Positions 1 to 8,563 of a stretch of DNA of 64,000 nt are shown here, piece after piece. The notes below the pieces were generated by a model. The model had not been told where the DNA came from. It did no database searches and saw only the letters and a list, made by a program, of their open reading frames with translations. The first letter of the stretch is position 1; the number at the start of each line of letters is the position of its first letter. The DNA comes from Brachybacterium huguangmaarense (GTDB taxonomy: Bacteria; Actinomycetota; Actinomycetes; Actinomycetales; Dermabacteraceae). Both the position numbers and the translations under genes were made by a program. The DNA lies in assembly GCF_025725725.1 (NCBI RefSeq), contig NZ_CP107020.1, positions 620,001 through 684,000 on the forward strand, given 5' to 3'.

Positions 1-271
1 CGACCTTGCCCTCGCCGCGCAGCATGATCGGCTGGTAGCCCATCGCGACGAGCGCCTGCACGAAGGACGCCGGGAGGTCGCCCTCGACGGCGAGGAAGAA
101 GAGGCCGCGGACGCTCTGGCGCCACTGGCGCTCGATGAACTGCAGGAGCTTGTTCCAGCGGGGCCGCTCGTCCGGATGGGGGCGACGCCCGAGGATCGAC
201 ATGCCGAGGGTGGCGTCGATGTTCTCGCCGTCGATCAGCAGGTAGGTGAGGCGGTCGTCCGTGGAGGCCAT
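1..271 (-). CDS. NYN-domain (PIN-like) protein, C-terminus outside window
   Basis: Ninety residues are visible before the window edge. The N-terminus contains YLLIDGENID, the first acidic motif of NYN/LabA-type PIN-like domains, where an aspartate near the N-terminus helps bind the catalytic metal. The following stretch (FFLAVEGDLPASFVQAL) fits the next strand and helix of that fold. NYN proteins are thought to be RNases or RNA-binding proteins; the substrate here is unknown. The ATG is preceded by TACGCT six bases upstream and no Shine-Dalgarno sequence, so the mRNA is probably leaderless. The family call is firm; the function is inferred only from the fold. Confidence 0.8.
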   Translation of the reverse strand, partial: MASTDDRLTYLLIDGENIDATLGMSILGRRPHPDERPRWNKLLQFIERQWRQSVRGLFFLAVEGDLPASFVQALVAMGYQPIMLRGEGKV

Positions 272-469
272 GCGCCCAGCGTAGGCCGTCGGCGCGACAT
301 GGAGTCCGCGAGGGGCCAGGTGAGGGACGGCGGCGAGAGGTGGTGGGCGGCGGGGCGCGGCGGGCAGGCCGGGGGCGGAGGCGGCGAGCGGGGTGGCGGG
401 GCACGGCGGGCAGGCCAGGGGGTCTGCGGGAGCGGCGGCGGGGGCGGGGATCCCGGGGGTCTGGTCGCG
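272..469. other. Intergenic, G-rich, with an imperfect direct repeat
   Basis: There is no credible gene here. A 22-bp segment starting at 349 recurs at 395 with one change, giving a 46-bp spacing. The strand bias (G-rich on the top strand) is strong. The gap leads into the palindrome at 470-529. Confidence 0.5.
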
Positions 470-529
470 GAGGGGAAGCTGGTGATGTGCACTGGCGATA
501 TAGCCAGTGCGCATCACCAGCGTCCCCTC
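470..529. repeat. Palindromic element, family A, copy 1
   Basis: A 60-bp near-perfect inverted repeat. The inner arms GCACTGGC/GCCAGTGC (489-496/503-510) flank a 6-base loop. The middle arms GCTGGTGATG/CATCACCAGC (478-487/512-521) and outer arms GAGGGGA/TCCCCTC (470-476/523-529) are separated from each other by single mismatches. A second copy with the same arms lies at 30447-30498. It sits downstream of the MFS gene and upstream of the NYN gene. There is no T-tract, so it is not a classical terminator. Confidence 0.85.
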
Positions 530-617
530 CAGAACGCGCACCCCGTCTACAACCGCATGCGGGCCCCGATCAGGTCACGCGCCCACGATGCCCGTGCTGG
601 CCGGGGACCGGGGCCCG

Positions 618-2057
618 TCAGGGGTGCGGGTGGAGCGCGTCGTAGGCGCGGAAGCTCGGCAGCACGCGCAGGATCACCGCGACCAGCGCGATGATCACAA
701 TGCCGCCCAGGAGCGGCGGGAACCAGGCGGCGACGAGGGTGGCGAGGATGCCCGCGTAGAGGTCGCCGATGCGGGGTCCGCCGGTCACGACCACCATGAA
801 CACTCCCTGGAGGCGGCCGCGCATCTCGTCGGGCGCCGCCGTGAGCAGCATCGACGAGCGGAAGATCGCGCTGACCTCGTCGGAGGCGCCGGTGCCGGCG
901 AGCGCGAGGCACGCGAGCACGAGGGCCGGCCAGCCCACCGCGTCCCACGAGGGCCCCGTCGGTCCGAACAGCCCGACCGCGGCGAGCAGCAGCACCAGCC
1001 CGAACACGCCGATGCAGGCGCCGTACACGATGACCGCCCCGCCGATCGCGACGCCGTACCGGCGCACGCTGCCCACCCGCCCGGAGAGCAGGCCCGTCAA
1101 GAAGGTCCCGATCGCGGCGGAGGCGGTGAGGATGCCGACGGTGGTCGGGCCGCCGCCGATCACCGCGGCGCCCACCGCGGGGAACAGCACATAGGTGCGC
1201 CCGAAGCTCATCGCGATGATGTCGACCAGGAAGCCGGCGCGAATGTTGGTGGCGGTGCGGAGGAACGCGAAGCCGTCGCGGAGCGCGGCCAGGCCGGGCC
1301 GCGCGACCTCGGTGAGCGGGGGCAGGGCGGGCAGCCCCAGGATGCCGAGGAACCCGGCCGTGAACAGCACGGCGTCGACCGCGAACGTGAGCGGCAGGCC
1401 GATCGCGGCGGCGAGCACGCCCGCGAGCGCGGGACCCACCGTGAGCTGGATGCCCATCGAGATCCCGCCGAGGGCCGAGGCGGCGGGCACGTACTGGGCG
1501 GGCAGGATGCGCGGGAAGACCGCCGTGCGGGTCGCACCGCTGATGGTGGCGGCGACCGCGTTGACGGTTGTGGCCACGTAGAAGGGCCACACCTCGCGCA
1601 GACCGCCGGTCGTGCCGAGATGGGAGTGCACAGCGGACAGGGCCACGATCGACAACGTCGACAGCCAACCCAGGAGGCTCGAGACGATGAGCACGCGACG
1701 GCGGTCGAAGGCGTCCGCGAGCATGCCGCCCCAGAGGCCGGCGACCACCATCGGGGCCAGGGCGATCCCACCGACGAGCGAGACCGCGAACGTCGAGGAG
1801 GTGATGTCGTAGATCTGGATGCCGACGGCGACGGTCGTGAGCTGAGCGCCGATACCCGAGACCGCGGCGCCGATCCAGAGGCGCGCGAAGGCGGGCGAGA
1901 CCCGCAGCGGGGTGAGGTCGACGAAGTGGCGGCGCCGCCCTGCGTCAGGCGCGGCACCTGCGTCGCCGGCCGGGCTGTGCTCGGCGGGCGGCGTGCCGTC
2001 GGCGGATGACGGATCGTCGGCGGGAAGGCCCGTGTCCTCGTTCTCGGACTCGGACAC
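618..2057 (-). CDS. MFS exporter, EntS/MFS_3-like
   Basis: A 479-residue integral membrane protein. After about 45 polar, disordered residues come roughly a dozen hydrophobic segments, with the major-facilitator loop GGMLADAFDRRRVLI between the second and third. This arrangement resembles the EntS/MFS_3 group, known mainly for siderophore or drug export; the substrate cannot be read from sequence. I chose the GTG at 2057 because GAGGAG lies six bases before it; an upstream in-frame GTG at 2123 has no ribosome binding site. It stands alone, downstream of the tRNA-Ser gene on the same strand. Confidence 0.85.
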   Translation of the reverse strand: MSESENEDTGLPADDPSSADGTPPAEHSPAGDAGAAPDAGRRRHFVDLTPLRVSPAFARLWIGAAVSGIGAQLTTVAVGIQIYDITSSTFAVSLVGGIALAPMVVAGLWGGMLADAFDRRRVLIVSSLLGWLSTLSIVALSAVHSHLGTTGGLREVWPFYVATTVNAVAATISGATRTAVFPRILPAQYVPAASALGGISMGIQLTVGPALAGVLAAAIGLPLTFAVDAVLFTAGFLGILGLPALPPLTEVARPGLAALRDGFAFLRTATNIRAGFLVDIIAMSFGRTYVLFPAVGAAVIGGGPTTVGILTASAAIGTFLTGLLSGRVGSVRRYGVAIGGAVIVYGACIGVFGLVLLLAAVGLFGPTGPSWDAVGWPALVLACLALAGTGASDEVSAIFRSSMLLTAAPDEMRGRLQGVFMVVVTGGPRIGDLYAGILATLVAAWFPPLLGGIVIIALVAVILRVLPSFRAYDALHPHP

Positions 2058-2144
2058 CTGCGGCTCCTCGGGACGACGGGCGGCCCGTCGCGCGGGCACG
2101 GGATCGGAGGGCCCAGGCGACACGCGCCACAGGTGCTCCGCATC

Positions 2145-2181
2145 GAGAAGCTCCCCGGGTCGAGGACCCGGGGAGCTTCTC
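2145..2181 (-). terminator. Perfect 17-bp hairpin after tRNA-Ser
   Basis: A 17-bp perfect stem with loop GAG lies 23 bp beyond the 3' end of the tRNA on its strand. It has no U-tract, as is common for actinobacterial terminators. Its tip GGGTCGAGGACCC recurs in the hairpin at 37978-38006. Confidence 0.65.
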
Positions 2182-2203
2182 GGCGGTCCGTACGGACCTT
2201 CAG

Positions 2204-2291
2204 CGGTAGCGGCGGGATTTGAACCCGCGGTACGGGGTTACCGTACACGACATTTCGAGTGTCGCACCTTCGGCCGCTCGGACACGCTACC
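2204..2291 (-). tRNA. tRNA-Ser, anticodon CGA
   Basis: The 88-nt sequence folds as a class II tRNA. The acceptor is GGTAGCG/CGCTACC with discriminator G, the anticodon stem is CGACA/TGTCG around loop CTCGAAA, there is a long variable arm, and the T-arm is GCGGG-TTCAAAT-CCCGC. The long variable arm, the G discriminator and the anticodon CGA identify serine (codon UCG). The 3' CCA is not encoded. Confidence 0.95.
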
Positions 2292-2298
2292 GCCGACG

Positions 2299-2328
2299 AT
2301 CCTACCGTCGGGCCGCGGACAGGGCCAA
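2299..2328 (-). promoter_or_regulatory. Promoter of tRNA-Ser
   Basis: A -35 box TTGGCC (2323-2328) and a -10 box TAGGAT (2299-2304) are separated by 18 bp. The mature tRNA 5' end lies 7 bp past the -10 box. Confidence 0.6.
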
Positions 2329-2548
2329 ACCGCTCGACGTCGCTGCGACGCAGGTCACCGCGCCCCGCATCGCACCGCACCGGCGTCGACGGCTGTGTGC
2401 ACGCCCCGCCGCGGGCCGTGAGGACGCCGCGGTCCGCACGGGCAGACCGTCACCCGCCTTCCCCACCAGGAATGGATCGTGCGCCCCGTCCGTGCGCAGG
2501 CATGCGACCGCTCAGCCCTCCTCCACCGCTCCCGGCTAGGCTCGACGG

Positions 2549-4672
2549 GTGACCGAGCAGACCCCCACCCCCGCCCTTCCCGAGCCGCCCCGACCCGAGG
2601 CCCGACCCACCGAGCGCACGTTCCACGGCGACACCGTCGTTGACGAGTACGAATGGCTGCGCGACAAGGAGGACCCGCAGGTCATCGCGCACCTCGAGGC
2701 GGAGAACGCCTACGCCGACGCGCGCACCGCCCATCTCGCCGATCTCCGGTCCCGCCTCGTCGACGAGTTCGTGGGCCACACCCAGGAGACCGACCTGTCC
2801 GTGCCCGTGCGCCGCGACGGCTGGTGGTACATCACCCGCACCACCGAGGGCCACGACTACCCGGTCTTCACGCGGGTCCGCGACGAGGGCTCGATGCCCG
2901 AGGTCGTGCCCGGGACGCTGCTGGAGGGAGAGGAGGTCCTGCTCGACGCCCAGGCCGAGGCGGCGGGCCACGAGTTCTACTCCCTCGGAGGCTTCCACCC
3001 TTCCCCCGACCAGGACCTCCTGGCCTACGCCGTCGACGTCGCGGGCGACGAGCGCTTCGACATTGTCGTCACCGGTCTCGACACCGGTGAGATCGTCGAC
3101 GACGCCGTGCGGGGCGCCGGCTACGGCCTCGCCTTCAGCACCGACCAGCAGTGGCTGTTCTACGCGCGCGTCGACGACGCGTGGCGTCAGCACCAGATCT
3201 GGCGCCACCGGCTCGGCTCGAGCGCCGAGGCGGATGTGCTCGTCCTCGAGGAGCCGGACGAGAAGTTCATGATCGGCTTCGAGACCTCGCGCGACGCCTC
3301 CACGCTCGTGATCCAGTCCGCCTCGACCACGACGACCGAGGGCTGGCTGCTCGACCTCGCCGACCCCACGTCCGCGCCGCGTCCCGCGGGTGGCCGCCGT
3401 CTGGGCGTCGAGTACGCCCTCGAGCACGCGGGCGATCAGCTGCTCGTGGTCCACAACGACGGCCATGAGGGCTTCGCGCTCGCGACCGCCCCACTCGAGG
3501 ATCCCGGCGCGTGGACGACGATCCTGAGCGCGGGCGAGGGCGAGCGTTTCGAGGGTGTCGACGCCTTCGCGGGCGCTGCGGTGATCGAGCTGCGCTCGGG
3601 CGGCCTCGCGGCCGTGCGCGTCGTCCCGCGCCGCGAGGACGGCTGGGACGTCGAGGGCGCGTGGGGCATCGACCACGGCGGCGAGCTCGACTCGGTGTGG
3701 CTGGGCGAGAACCTGATCTGGGACGCGACGAGCCTGCGCTACGAGCTCACGAGCCTGCTCACCCCGTCGACCGTCGCCGAGGTCGACCTGGCCACGCGCG
3801 CGACGACGGTGCTCAAGCGCACGCCGGTGCCCGGTTTCGACCCCGAGCTCTACGTCGAGCGGCGCCTGTGGGCCACGGCGGCCGACGGCACCCGCGTCCC
3901 GCTGTCCGTCGCGATGCGCCGTGAGGTCACCGCCGACGGCGGCAACCCCGGCTACCTGTACGGGTACGGCAGCTATGAGATCTCGATGGACCCGTCGTTC
4001 GTCGCGACGCGACTGTCGCTGCTCGACCGCGGGGTCGTGGTCGCGATCGCCCACATCCGCGGCGGCGGGGAGATGGGCCGGCCCTGGTACGAGCACGGCA
4101 AGCTGCTCGAGAAGAAGAACACCTTCAGCGATTTCGTCGCGGCCGCCGACGCCCTCATCGAGGACGGCTGGGTCGCACCGGATCGGCTCGCCGCCGAGGG
4201 GCGCAGCGCCGGCGGCCTGCTCATGGGCGCCGTCGCGAACCTGGCCCCGGACCGCTTCCGGGCGATCATGGCGGGCGTGCCGTTCGTGGACGCGCTCACC
4301 ACGATCCTCGACCCCTCGCTCCCGCTCACGGTCGGCGAGTGGGAGGAGTGGGGCGACCCGCTGCACGACCCCGAGGTGTACGCGTACATGAAGGAGTACA
4401 CCCCGTACGAGAACATCCGGGCGACCGAGTACCCGGCGATCTTCGCCTCGACCTCGCTCAACGACACCCGCGTGTTCTTCGTCGAGCCCGCCAAGTGGAT
4501 CGCCCGGCTGCGGGAGACCGTCACGTCGGACCAGGTCGAGCGGCCCATCGTGTTCCGCTGCGAGATGGTCGCCGGGCACGGAGGCCGCTCCGGGCGCTAC
4601 GCCAAGTGGGACCAGCGGGCCGACGAGCTCGCGTGGCTGCTCGACCAGATCGGCGCGACCGAGCGGATCTGA
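2549..4672 (+). CDS. ptrB: Prolyl oligopeptidase family, oligopeptidase B
   Basis: A 707-residue cytosolic serine peptidase, normal length for oligopeptidase B, which cuts short peptides after basic residues. An N-terminal beta-propeller (about 70-420) is followed by the alpha/beta-hydrolase domain. The nucleophile Ser553 lies in GRSAGG, Asp639 in SLNDTR and His677 in AGHGGRSG. The substrate-pocket region VGEWEEWGDP is typical of the B subfamily. There is no signal peptide. The GTG start follows TAGGCT by six bases, so the gene is probably leaderless. It converges on metQ across a tandem-repeat array. Confidence 0.93.
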   Translation: MTEQTPTPALPEPPRPEARPTERTFHGDTVVDEYEWLRDKEDPQVIAHLEAENAYADARTAHLADLRSRLVDEFVGHTQETDLSVPVRRDGWWYITRTTEGHDYPVFTRVRDEGSMPEVVPGTLLEGEEVLLDAQAEAAGHEFYSLGGFHPSPDQDLLAYAVDVAGDERFDIVVTGLDTGEIVDDAVRGAGYGLAFSTDQQWLFYARVDDAWRQHQIWRHRLGSSAEADVLVLEEPDEKFMIGFETSRDASTLVIQSASTTTTEGWLLDLADPTSAPRPAGGRRLGVEYALEHAGDQLLVVHNDGHEGFALATAPLEDPGAWTTILSAGEGERFEGVDAFAGAAVIELRSGGLAAVRVVPRREDGWDVEGAWGIDHGGELDSVWLGENLIWDATSLRYELTSLLTPSTVAEVDLATRATTVLKRTPVPGFDPELYVERRLWATAADGTRVPLSVAMRREVTADGGNPGYLYGYGSYEISMDPSFVATRLSLLDRGVVVAIAHIRGGGEMGRPWYEHGKLLEKKNTFSDFVAAADALIEDGWVAPDRLAAEGRSAGGLLMGAVANLAPDRFRAIMAGVPFVDALTTILDPSLPLTVGEWEEWGDPLHDPEVYAYMKEYTPYENIRATEYPAIFASTSLNDTRVFFVEPAKWIARLRETVTSDQVERPIVFRCEMVAGHGGRSGRYAKWDQRADELAWLLDQIGATERI

Positions 4673-4676
4673 CCCG

Positions 4677-4758
4677 CGCGGCGGGTCGCCGTCCCCATCG
4701 AGGTCTGCGCGCGGGTCGCCACCGGCCATCGAGGTCTGCGCGATAGTCGCCACCGGGC
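4677..4758. repeat. 31-bp tandem repeat, block 1
   Basis: Two full units start at 4697 and 4728, each beginning ATCGAGGTCTGCGCG, with a partial unit before them. The period is exactly 31 bp. The fixed positions (ATCGA at the start, GCG in the middle, TCGC near base 20) match block 2, so they are probably divergent members of one array. The block begins just after the ptrB stop codon. Confidence 0.7.
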
Positions 4759-4840
4759 ATGCCTGGCGGCCCTCGCGCAGAACTCGAGTGCTCAATGGGT
4801 GCCCGCGGCCCTCTGTCGACAACCCGGCCGGCGGGGCGAG

Positions 4841-5026
4841 ATCGACGCGCGCGTTCCTGTCGCGTCCACACATCGACGCGCGCGTTCCTGTCGTGTCCCC
4901 GCATCGACGGGCGCGTTCCCGTCGTATCCCCGGATCGAGAGGCACGTTCCTGTCGCATCCACGGATCGACGCGCACGTTCCCGTCGCATGCCCGGATCGA
5001 GAAGCACGATGACGTCGCTCTGCCGG
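4841..5026. repeat. 31-bp tandem repeat, block 2 (six units)
   Basis: Six units start at 4841, 4872, 4903, 4934, 4965 and 4996, always 31 bp apart. Each starts ATCGA and the first five carry CGTTCC and GTCG at fixed positions. The last unit is diverged and forms the left half of a palindrome (5005-5046). There are no spacers, so this is not CRISPR. Short open frames on both strands are by-products of the repetition. Confidence 0.9.
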
Positions 5027-5046
5027 CGGAGAGCGACGTCATCGTG
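5005..5046. repeat. Palindrome at the inversion point of the 31-bp array
   Basis: Seventeen-base perfect arms (5005-5021 and 5030-5046, starting CACGATGACGTCG) flank an 8-base centre. Units to the left read in one direction and units to the right in the other. Confidence 0.85.
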
Positions 5047-5135
5047 AGACTGGATGGGTCATTCCGACATCAACGTGACACTGGATGGGGCACCCCGGCG
5101 CCACCGCGACACGGGTCAGGGCATGCCGACGCGGA
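5027..5135. repeat. 31-bp tandem repeat, block 3 (inverted units)
   Basis: CGTGAGACTGGATGGG at 5043, CGTGACACTGGATGGG at 5074 and CGCGACACGGGTCAGG at 5105 keep the 31-bp period. The reverse complement of block 2 units aligns with them (GGGCATGC, CGACG, GAT in order), so the array is inverted here. The rest of the gap (5136-5275) holds nothing I can identify. Confidence 0.7.
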
Positions 5136-5275
5136 CGAGCCTCTGGATCGAGCGACCGCTGAAGAAGCGCCCGCTCGCCGGTGCCGGCCGCGGGCAGCAG
5201 CCTCCTGGCGATGGGCCTCCAGCCACGCACCACCAGCGGCCGCTACGACCGCTACGACCGCGGCGTGAAGCCCGG

Positions 5276-6124
5276 TCAGAAGGCCGGGATCACCGAGCCG
5301 TCGGTGTAGGTGCTCGTGATGAACGAGCGCACGTCGTCGGAGTGGATCAGCTCGTCGAGCTTCGTGAGGCCGGCGTTGTCCTTGTCGGCCTCGCGGCACA
5401 CGACCATGTTGGCGTAGGGGCTGCCCTCGCCCTTCTCGAGCACGATCGCCTGCTCGGAGGGCTTGAGGCCAGCCTCGAGGGCGTAGTTGCCGTTGACGAC
5501 CCCAGCGGCGAAGTCGCCGAGCGAGCGCGGGATCTGCGCCGCCTCGATCTCGGTGAACTTCAGGTTCTTGGGGTTGTCGGCGACGTCGCCCACCGTGACC
5601 TCGGTGGGCTCGACGCCGTCCTTGAGGGTGATGACGCCGTTGTCGGCGAGCAGGCTCAGACCGCGGCCCCGGTTGGCGGGGTCGTTGGCGATCGCGACCT
5701 CGCCGCCCTCGGGAAGCTCGTCGAGGCTCGTGATGGACTGCGAGTACAGGCCCATGGGCTCGACGTGCACGCCGTCGAACGCGTGGAACTCGTATCCCTT
5801 CTCCTTCTCCTGGGACTCCAGGAAGTTCGGGGTCTGGTAGAAGTTCGCGTCGATGTCCCCGTCGTTGAGCGCCTGGTTGGGGATCTGGTAGTCGGTGTAG
5901 GGCGTGATCTTGAGGTCGAGGCCCGCGTCCTTGGCGAGGTTGTCCTGGATGAACTGCAGGATCTCGGCGTGGGGCTTGGGCGAGGCGCCGATGTTGATCG
6001 TGGTCACGCCGTCCTTCTCCTCGGGGCCGCTCGCGCCGCCGCCGCCCGCGCCGCACGCGGACAGGGCGAGCGCGGCGAGGCCGGCGCCGGAGACGAACAG
6101 GGTGCGGCGGTTGATGGGGGTCAC
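5276..6124 (-). CDS. metQ: D-methionine-binding lipoprotein MetQ
   Basis: A 282-residue NlpA-family binding protein of the methionine ABC importer. The signal peptide ends in lipobox LSAC with Cys24 as the lipid anchor. The mature part shows the family hallmarks: INIGASPKPHAEIL, PNQALNDGDIDANFYQ and VAIANDPANRGRGL. The GTG start follows GAGGAG by six bases. It is the last gene of metN-metI-metQ, about 200 bp after metI. It captures methionine outside the membrane and passes it to MetI. Binding of the L- or D-form is inferred from the family. Confidence 0.93.
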   Translation of the reverse strand: MTPINRRTLFVSGAGLAALALSACGAGGGGASGPEEKDGVTTINIGASPKPHAEILQFIQDNLAKDAGLDLKITPYTDYQIPNQALNDGDIDANFYQTPNFLESQEKEKGYEFHAFDGVHVEPMGLYSQSITSLDELPEGGEVAIANDPANRGRGLSLLADNGVITLKDGVEPTEVTVGDVADNPKNLKFTEIEAAQIPRSLGDFAAGVVNGNYALEAGLKPSEQAIVLEKGEGSPYANMVVCREADKDNAGLTKLDELIHSDDVRSFITSTYTDGSVIPAF

Positions 6125-6326
6125 AGGGATCTCCTCGGGTCTGGGGATGCGATGCGGTCGGCGACCGCGGGGACAAGAGGGGCCGACGGGCCGGGCGAGC
6201 GGGTCCGACGGGATCGGGCGGGCGGTCCCGGCCGGATCGGCCGGGTACGCCCGGTCGGGCAGGGCCGGGTCGAGCAGGGCGGGGTCGGGTGGGACGGGGT
6301 CGGGTGGGACGGGGGCGGGCGGGTGG

Positions 6327-7022
6327 TCAGGCGTGGCGCGCCCGGTGGTCGACGGCGCGGGCGAGAGCTGAGCCGAGCAGCTGCACGGCGATCACGATGA
6401 CGATGAGCAGGACGACGGTCGCGACCATCACCACGTTGTCGTAGCTCTGGTACCCCATGCGGTTGGCGAGGTCGCCCAGCCCCTTGCCGCCCACCGTGCC
6501 GGCCATCGCGGTGTAGCCGATGACGGCGATCGTGGTGGTGGTGAGCGAGCCGATGATGCCGGGGAGCGCCTCGGGCACGAGCACCTGGCGGATCACCTGC
6601 CAGCGGGTGGCGCCCATCATCTGGACCGCCTCGATCTTGCCGGCGGCGACCTCGCGCAGGTTGATCTCGATCATGCGCGCGAGGAACGGGATCGCGGAGA
6701 TCGTCAGCGCGAACATAGCGGCGTTGGGCCCGGTCACGCGCCCGACCACGAAGCGGGTGACGGGGATCAGCGCGATGATCAGGATGATGAAGGGGAACGA
6801 GCGTCCGATGTTGACGATGAAGCCGACGACGCGGTTGACCCAGCGGGCGGCCGTGCCGCGCGAGCGCTCGGTCTCGAACAGCAGGATCCCGAGCGGGAGG
6901 CCGACGATGGTCGCGAAGACCATGGTGCCGAGCGTCATGTAGAGCGTGATGAGCGTGTTGGACCACAGGCTCGAGTTCGAGTCCCAGGTCGTGAAGACGG
7001 GGTTCTGCCACCAGGGCGTCAT
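6327..7022 (-). CDS. metI: Methionine ABC transporter permease MetI
   Basis: A 231-residue inner-membrane subunit with about five transmembrane segments. The BPD-transport loop (REVAAGKIEAVQMMGATRW) docks the ATPase MetN. It overlaps the end of metN by the 4 bp ATGA, implying coupled translation. Size and loop match MetI closely, and the flanking metN and metQ confirm the assignment. Confidence 0.94.
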   Translation of the reverse strand: MTPWWQNPVFTTWDSNSSLWSNTLITLYMTLGTMVFATIVGLPLGILLFETERSRGTAARWVNRVVGFIVNIGRSFPFIILIIALIPVTRFVVGRVTGPNAAMFALTISAIPFLARMIEINLREVAAGKIEAVQMMGATRWQVIRQVLVPEALPGIIGSLTTTTIAVIGYTAMAGTVGGKGLGDLANRMGYQSYDNVVMVATVVLLIVIVIAVQLLGSALARAVDHRARHA

Positions 7023-8035
7023 CGGGTCACCTCCTGGGCCACGACGCCCTGGGCGTCGAGCGCGTGAATGAAGGCGTCGAGGCCTTCCCGGCTGATGGGC
7101 GCGCCGGAGTCGTTGCGCAGGGCGAGCTGCACGCGCCCGACCTGCCGGCCGCCGATGGTCTCGATGGTGCCGGCCACGATGGTGGCGTGCGCGCCGCGCT
7201 CGCCGGCCAGGCGCACCAGGTCATCGCTCGTGCGGAGGGTCTCGGAGTCGCCGTAGTCGCAATTGACGACGAGGGCGCTGATACCGGTCGGGGCGGGCGG
7301 CAGCGGGATCAACTCGGACGAGAGCGGCCCGTGCGGATCGCTCGCGACGTCGAGGAGACCTCCGGACTGCACGACGCGGCCGCCCTCGAGGAGCGTCACG
7401 GCGTCGCACACCTCGCGCACGACGGACATCTCGTGCGTGATGATCACGACCGTGATGCCGAGCCGGTCCCGCAGGTCACGGATGAGTGTGAGGATCTGGC
7501 GGGTCGTCGAGGGGTCGAGCGCACTCGTCGGCTCGTCGCACAGGAGCACCTTGGGCTCGGCGGCGAGGCCACGGGCGATGCCGACGCGCTGCACCTGGCC
7601 ACCCGAGAGCTGGGCGGGGTGGTTGTGCTCGCGCCCGCTCAGGCCCACGAGCTCGACCAGCTCGGCGACCCGCTGCTCGCGGCGGGCACGGGGCACGCCC
7701 GCGATCTCGAGCGGATGGGCGATGTTCTGGGCGGCGGTGCGGGAGTCCAGCAGGTTGGCGTGCTGGAAGACCATGCCGATGTTGCGGCGGGCGGCGCGCA
7801 GGGAGGCGCCGTCGAGCGCGGCGATATCGGTCCCGTCGATGCTCACGTGTCCCGAGGTGGGCTTCTCGAGCCCGGTCAGGCAGCGGATGAGGGTCGACTT
7901 GCCGGCGCCGGAGCGACCCACGATGCCGTGGATCTGACCGGCGTCGACGGTGAGGTCGATGTCGTCGAGCGCGACGACGTCGGCTCCGCCGCCAGGGGCG
8001 GGGAAGACCTTGGTGAGGCCGTCGAGAGTGATCAC
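7019..8035 (-). CDS. metN: Methionine ABC transporter ATPase MetN
   Basis: A 338-residue ATPase. It has Walker [10 protein letters not shown] (40-48), signature LSGGQVQRV, Walker [13 protein letters not shown] and a switch histidine in VIITHEMSV. About 75 C-terminal residues form the NIL (ACT-like) regulatory domain, which in E. coli MetN binds methionine and shuts the transporter down. The first codon is GTG, with no clear Shine-Dalgarno sequence. Upstream on the same strand lies ATGTGAACG (8086-8078), a box also found before the Met-rich mini-ORF at 21860. I saw no SAM riboswitch. Confidence 0.94.
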   Translation of the reverse strand: MITLDGLTKVFPAPGGGADVVALDDIDLTVDAGQIHGIVGRSGAGKSTLIRCLTGLEKPTSGHVSIDGTDIAALDGASLRAARRNIGMVFQHANLLDSRTAAQNIAHPLEIAGVPRARREQRVAELVELVGLSGREHNHPAQLSGGQVQRVGIARGLAAEPKVLLCDEPTSALDPSTTRQILTLIRDLRDRLGITVVIITHEMSVVREVCDAVTLLEGGRVVQSGGLLDVASDPHGPLSSELIPLPPAPTGISALVVNCDYGDSETLRTSDDLVRLAGERGAHATIVAGTIETIGGRQVGRVQLALRNDSGAPISREGLDAFIHALDAQGVVAQEVTR

Positions 8036-8077
8036 GCCGGGCAGTCAACCAGAGGCCGCGCTCGACACCTGCACGCA

Positions 8078-8086
8078 CGTTCACAT
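8078..8086 (-). promoter_or_regulatory. ATGTGAACG box upstream of metN
   Basis: The nonamer lies about 45 bp before metN in the divergent gap. The identical nonamer occurs at 21811-21819 beside two direct GTTCAC repeats. It is a candidate operator shared by two methionine-linked loci; this rests on sequence similarity only. Confidence 0.35.
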
Positions 8087-8116
8087 AACGACCACTTTCG
8101 GCGGTCATCGTGCCCG

Positions 8117-8290
8117 ATGTCACCCTCGGTCGCGCGCGAGGCGGCGCGCAGGGTGATCCGCGCCGCTCGTGATGAGGAGCGGACGGGGACCTGGTCGCCG
8201 AGACGCGCACCTTCTACCGGGACTTCTACGACTACGACCTGTCCGAGGACGACGCGCAGCGCATCATCGCCGGTCAGGCCCCGGCGAGCA
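8117..8290 (+). pseudogene. Small gene broken by a frameshift, family not recognised
   Basis: One frame from ATG 8117 reads SVAREAARRVIRAARDEERTG. After a GGGG run near 8185 a second frame continues DLVAETRTFYRDFYDYDLS and EDDAQRIIAG. Each half looks like real helical, charged protein with good codon bias, and joining them needs a single-base change in the G run. The second frame has no stop; it runs on into a hexamer microsatellite and the palindrome at 8385. I do not recognise the family. It diverges from metN. A sequencing error in the G run is an alternative. Confidence 0.45.
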
Positions 8291-8350
8291 GAGCGCAGGC
8301 GGGAGCGGGGGCGCCCTGGTCGAGCGCACCCGAACCTGCGCCCGCACCTG

Positions 8351-8374
8351 CATCCGCATCCGCATCCGCATCCG
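8351..8374. repeat. Hexanucleotide microsatellite, (CATCCG)4
   Basis: Four perfect CATCCG units, flanked by degenerate copies, sit just before the family B palindrome. Confidence 0.85.
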
Positions 8375-8384
8375 CACGACGACA

Positions 8385-8447
8385 CATCGAGATCGCCTTT
8401 TCCGGCGGGATCCGAGCGGAATTCCACCGAGAAAGGCGATCTCGATG
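8385..8447. repeat. Palindromic element, family B, copy 1
   Basis: Perfect 16-bp arms (8385-8400 CATCGAGATCGCCTTT; 8432-8447) flank a 31-bp centre. The centre holds a weaker inner stem containing GGATCC and GGAATTCC. A related copy with the same outer ATCGAGATCG arm and the same inner sequence is at 34969-35029. It lies between anmK and the frameshifted gene; the rest of 8448-8563 holds nothing recognisable. Confidence 0.85.
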
Positions 8448-8563
8448 CGTGCGGCCCACGACCCGCGGGGCCGTGAGCGTGTCGATGCCCGTGATGCGAG
8501 GGTTGCGCTCCTCGGTGGGCGAGGCGAGCGCGACGAGCGACCGCCCGTCCGCGGGAGCCGGGG

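Noticed and set aside
507-2009. 500-codon plus-strand frame opposite the MFS exporter
   Set aside because: Composition is dominated by Arg, Gly, Asp and His without motifs; the minus strand carries the transporter.
2450-4945. Minus-strand frame of 831 codons opposite ptrB
   Set aside because: Shadow of a gene with a complete catalytic triad; its N-terminal part is only the 31-bp repeat read in frame.
4841-5026. CRISPR array
   Set aside because: The 31-bp units are directly adjacent with no spacers, drift in sequence, and turn direction at a palindrome. No cas gene lies nearby.
8036-8116. SAM riboswitch before metN
   Set aside because: The space is under 85 bp to the next gene and shows none of the conserved helices; a likely promoter leaves about 50 nt of leader.
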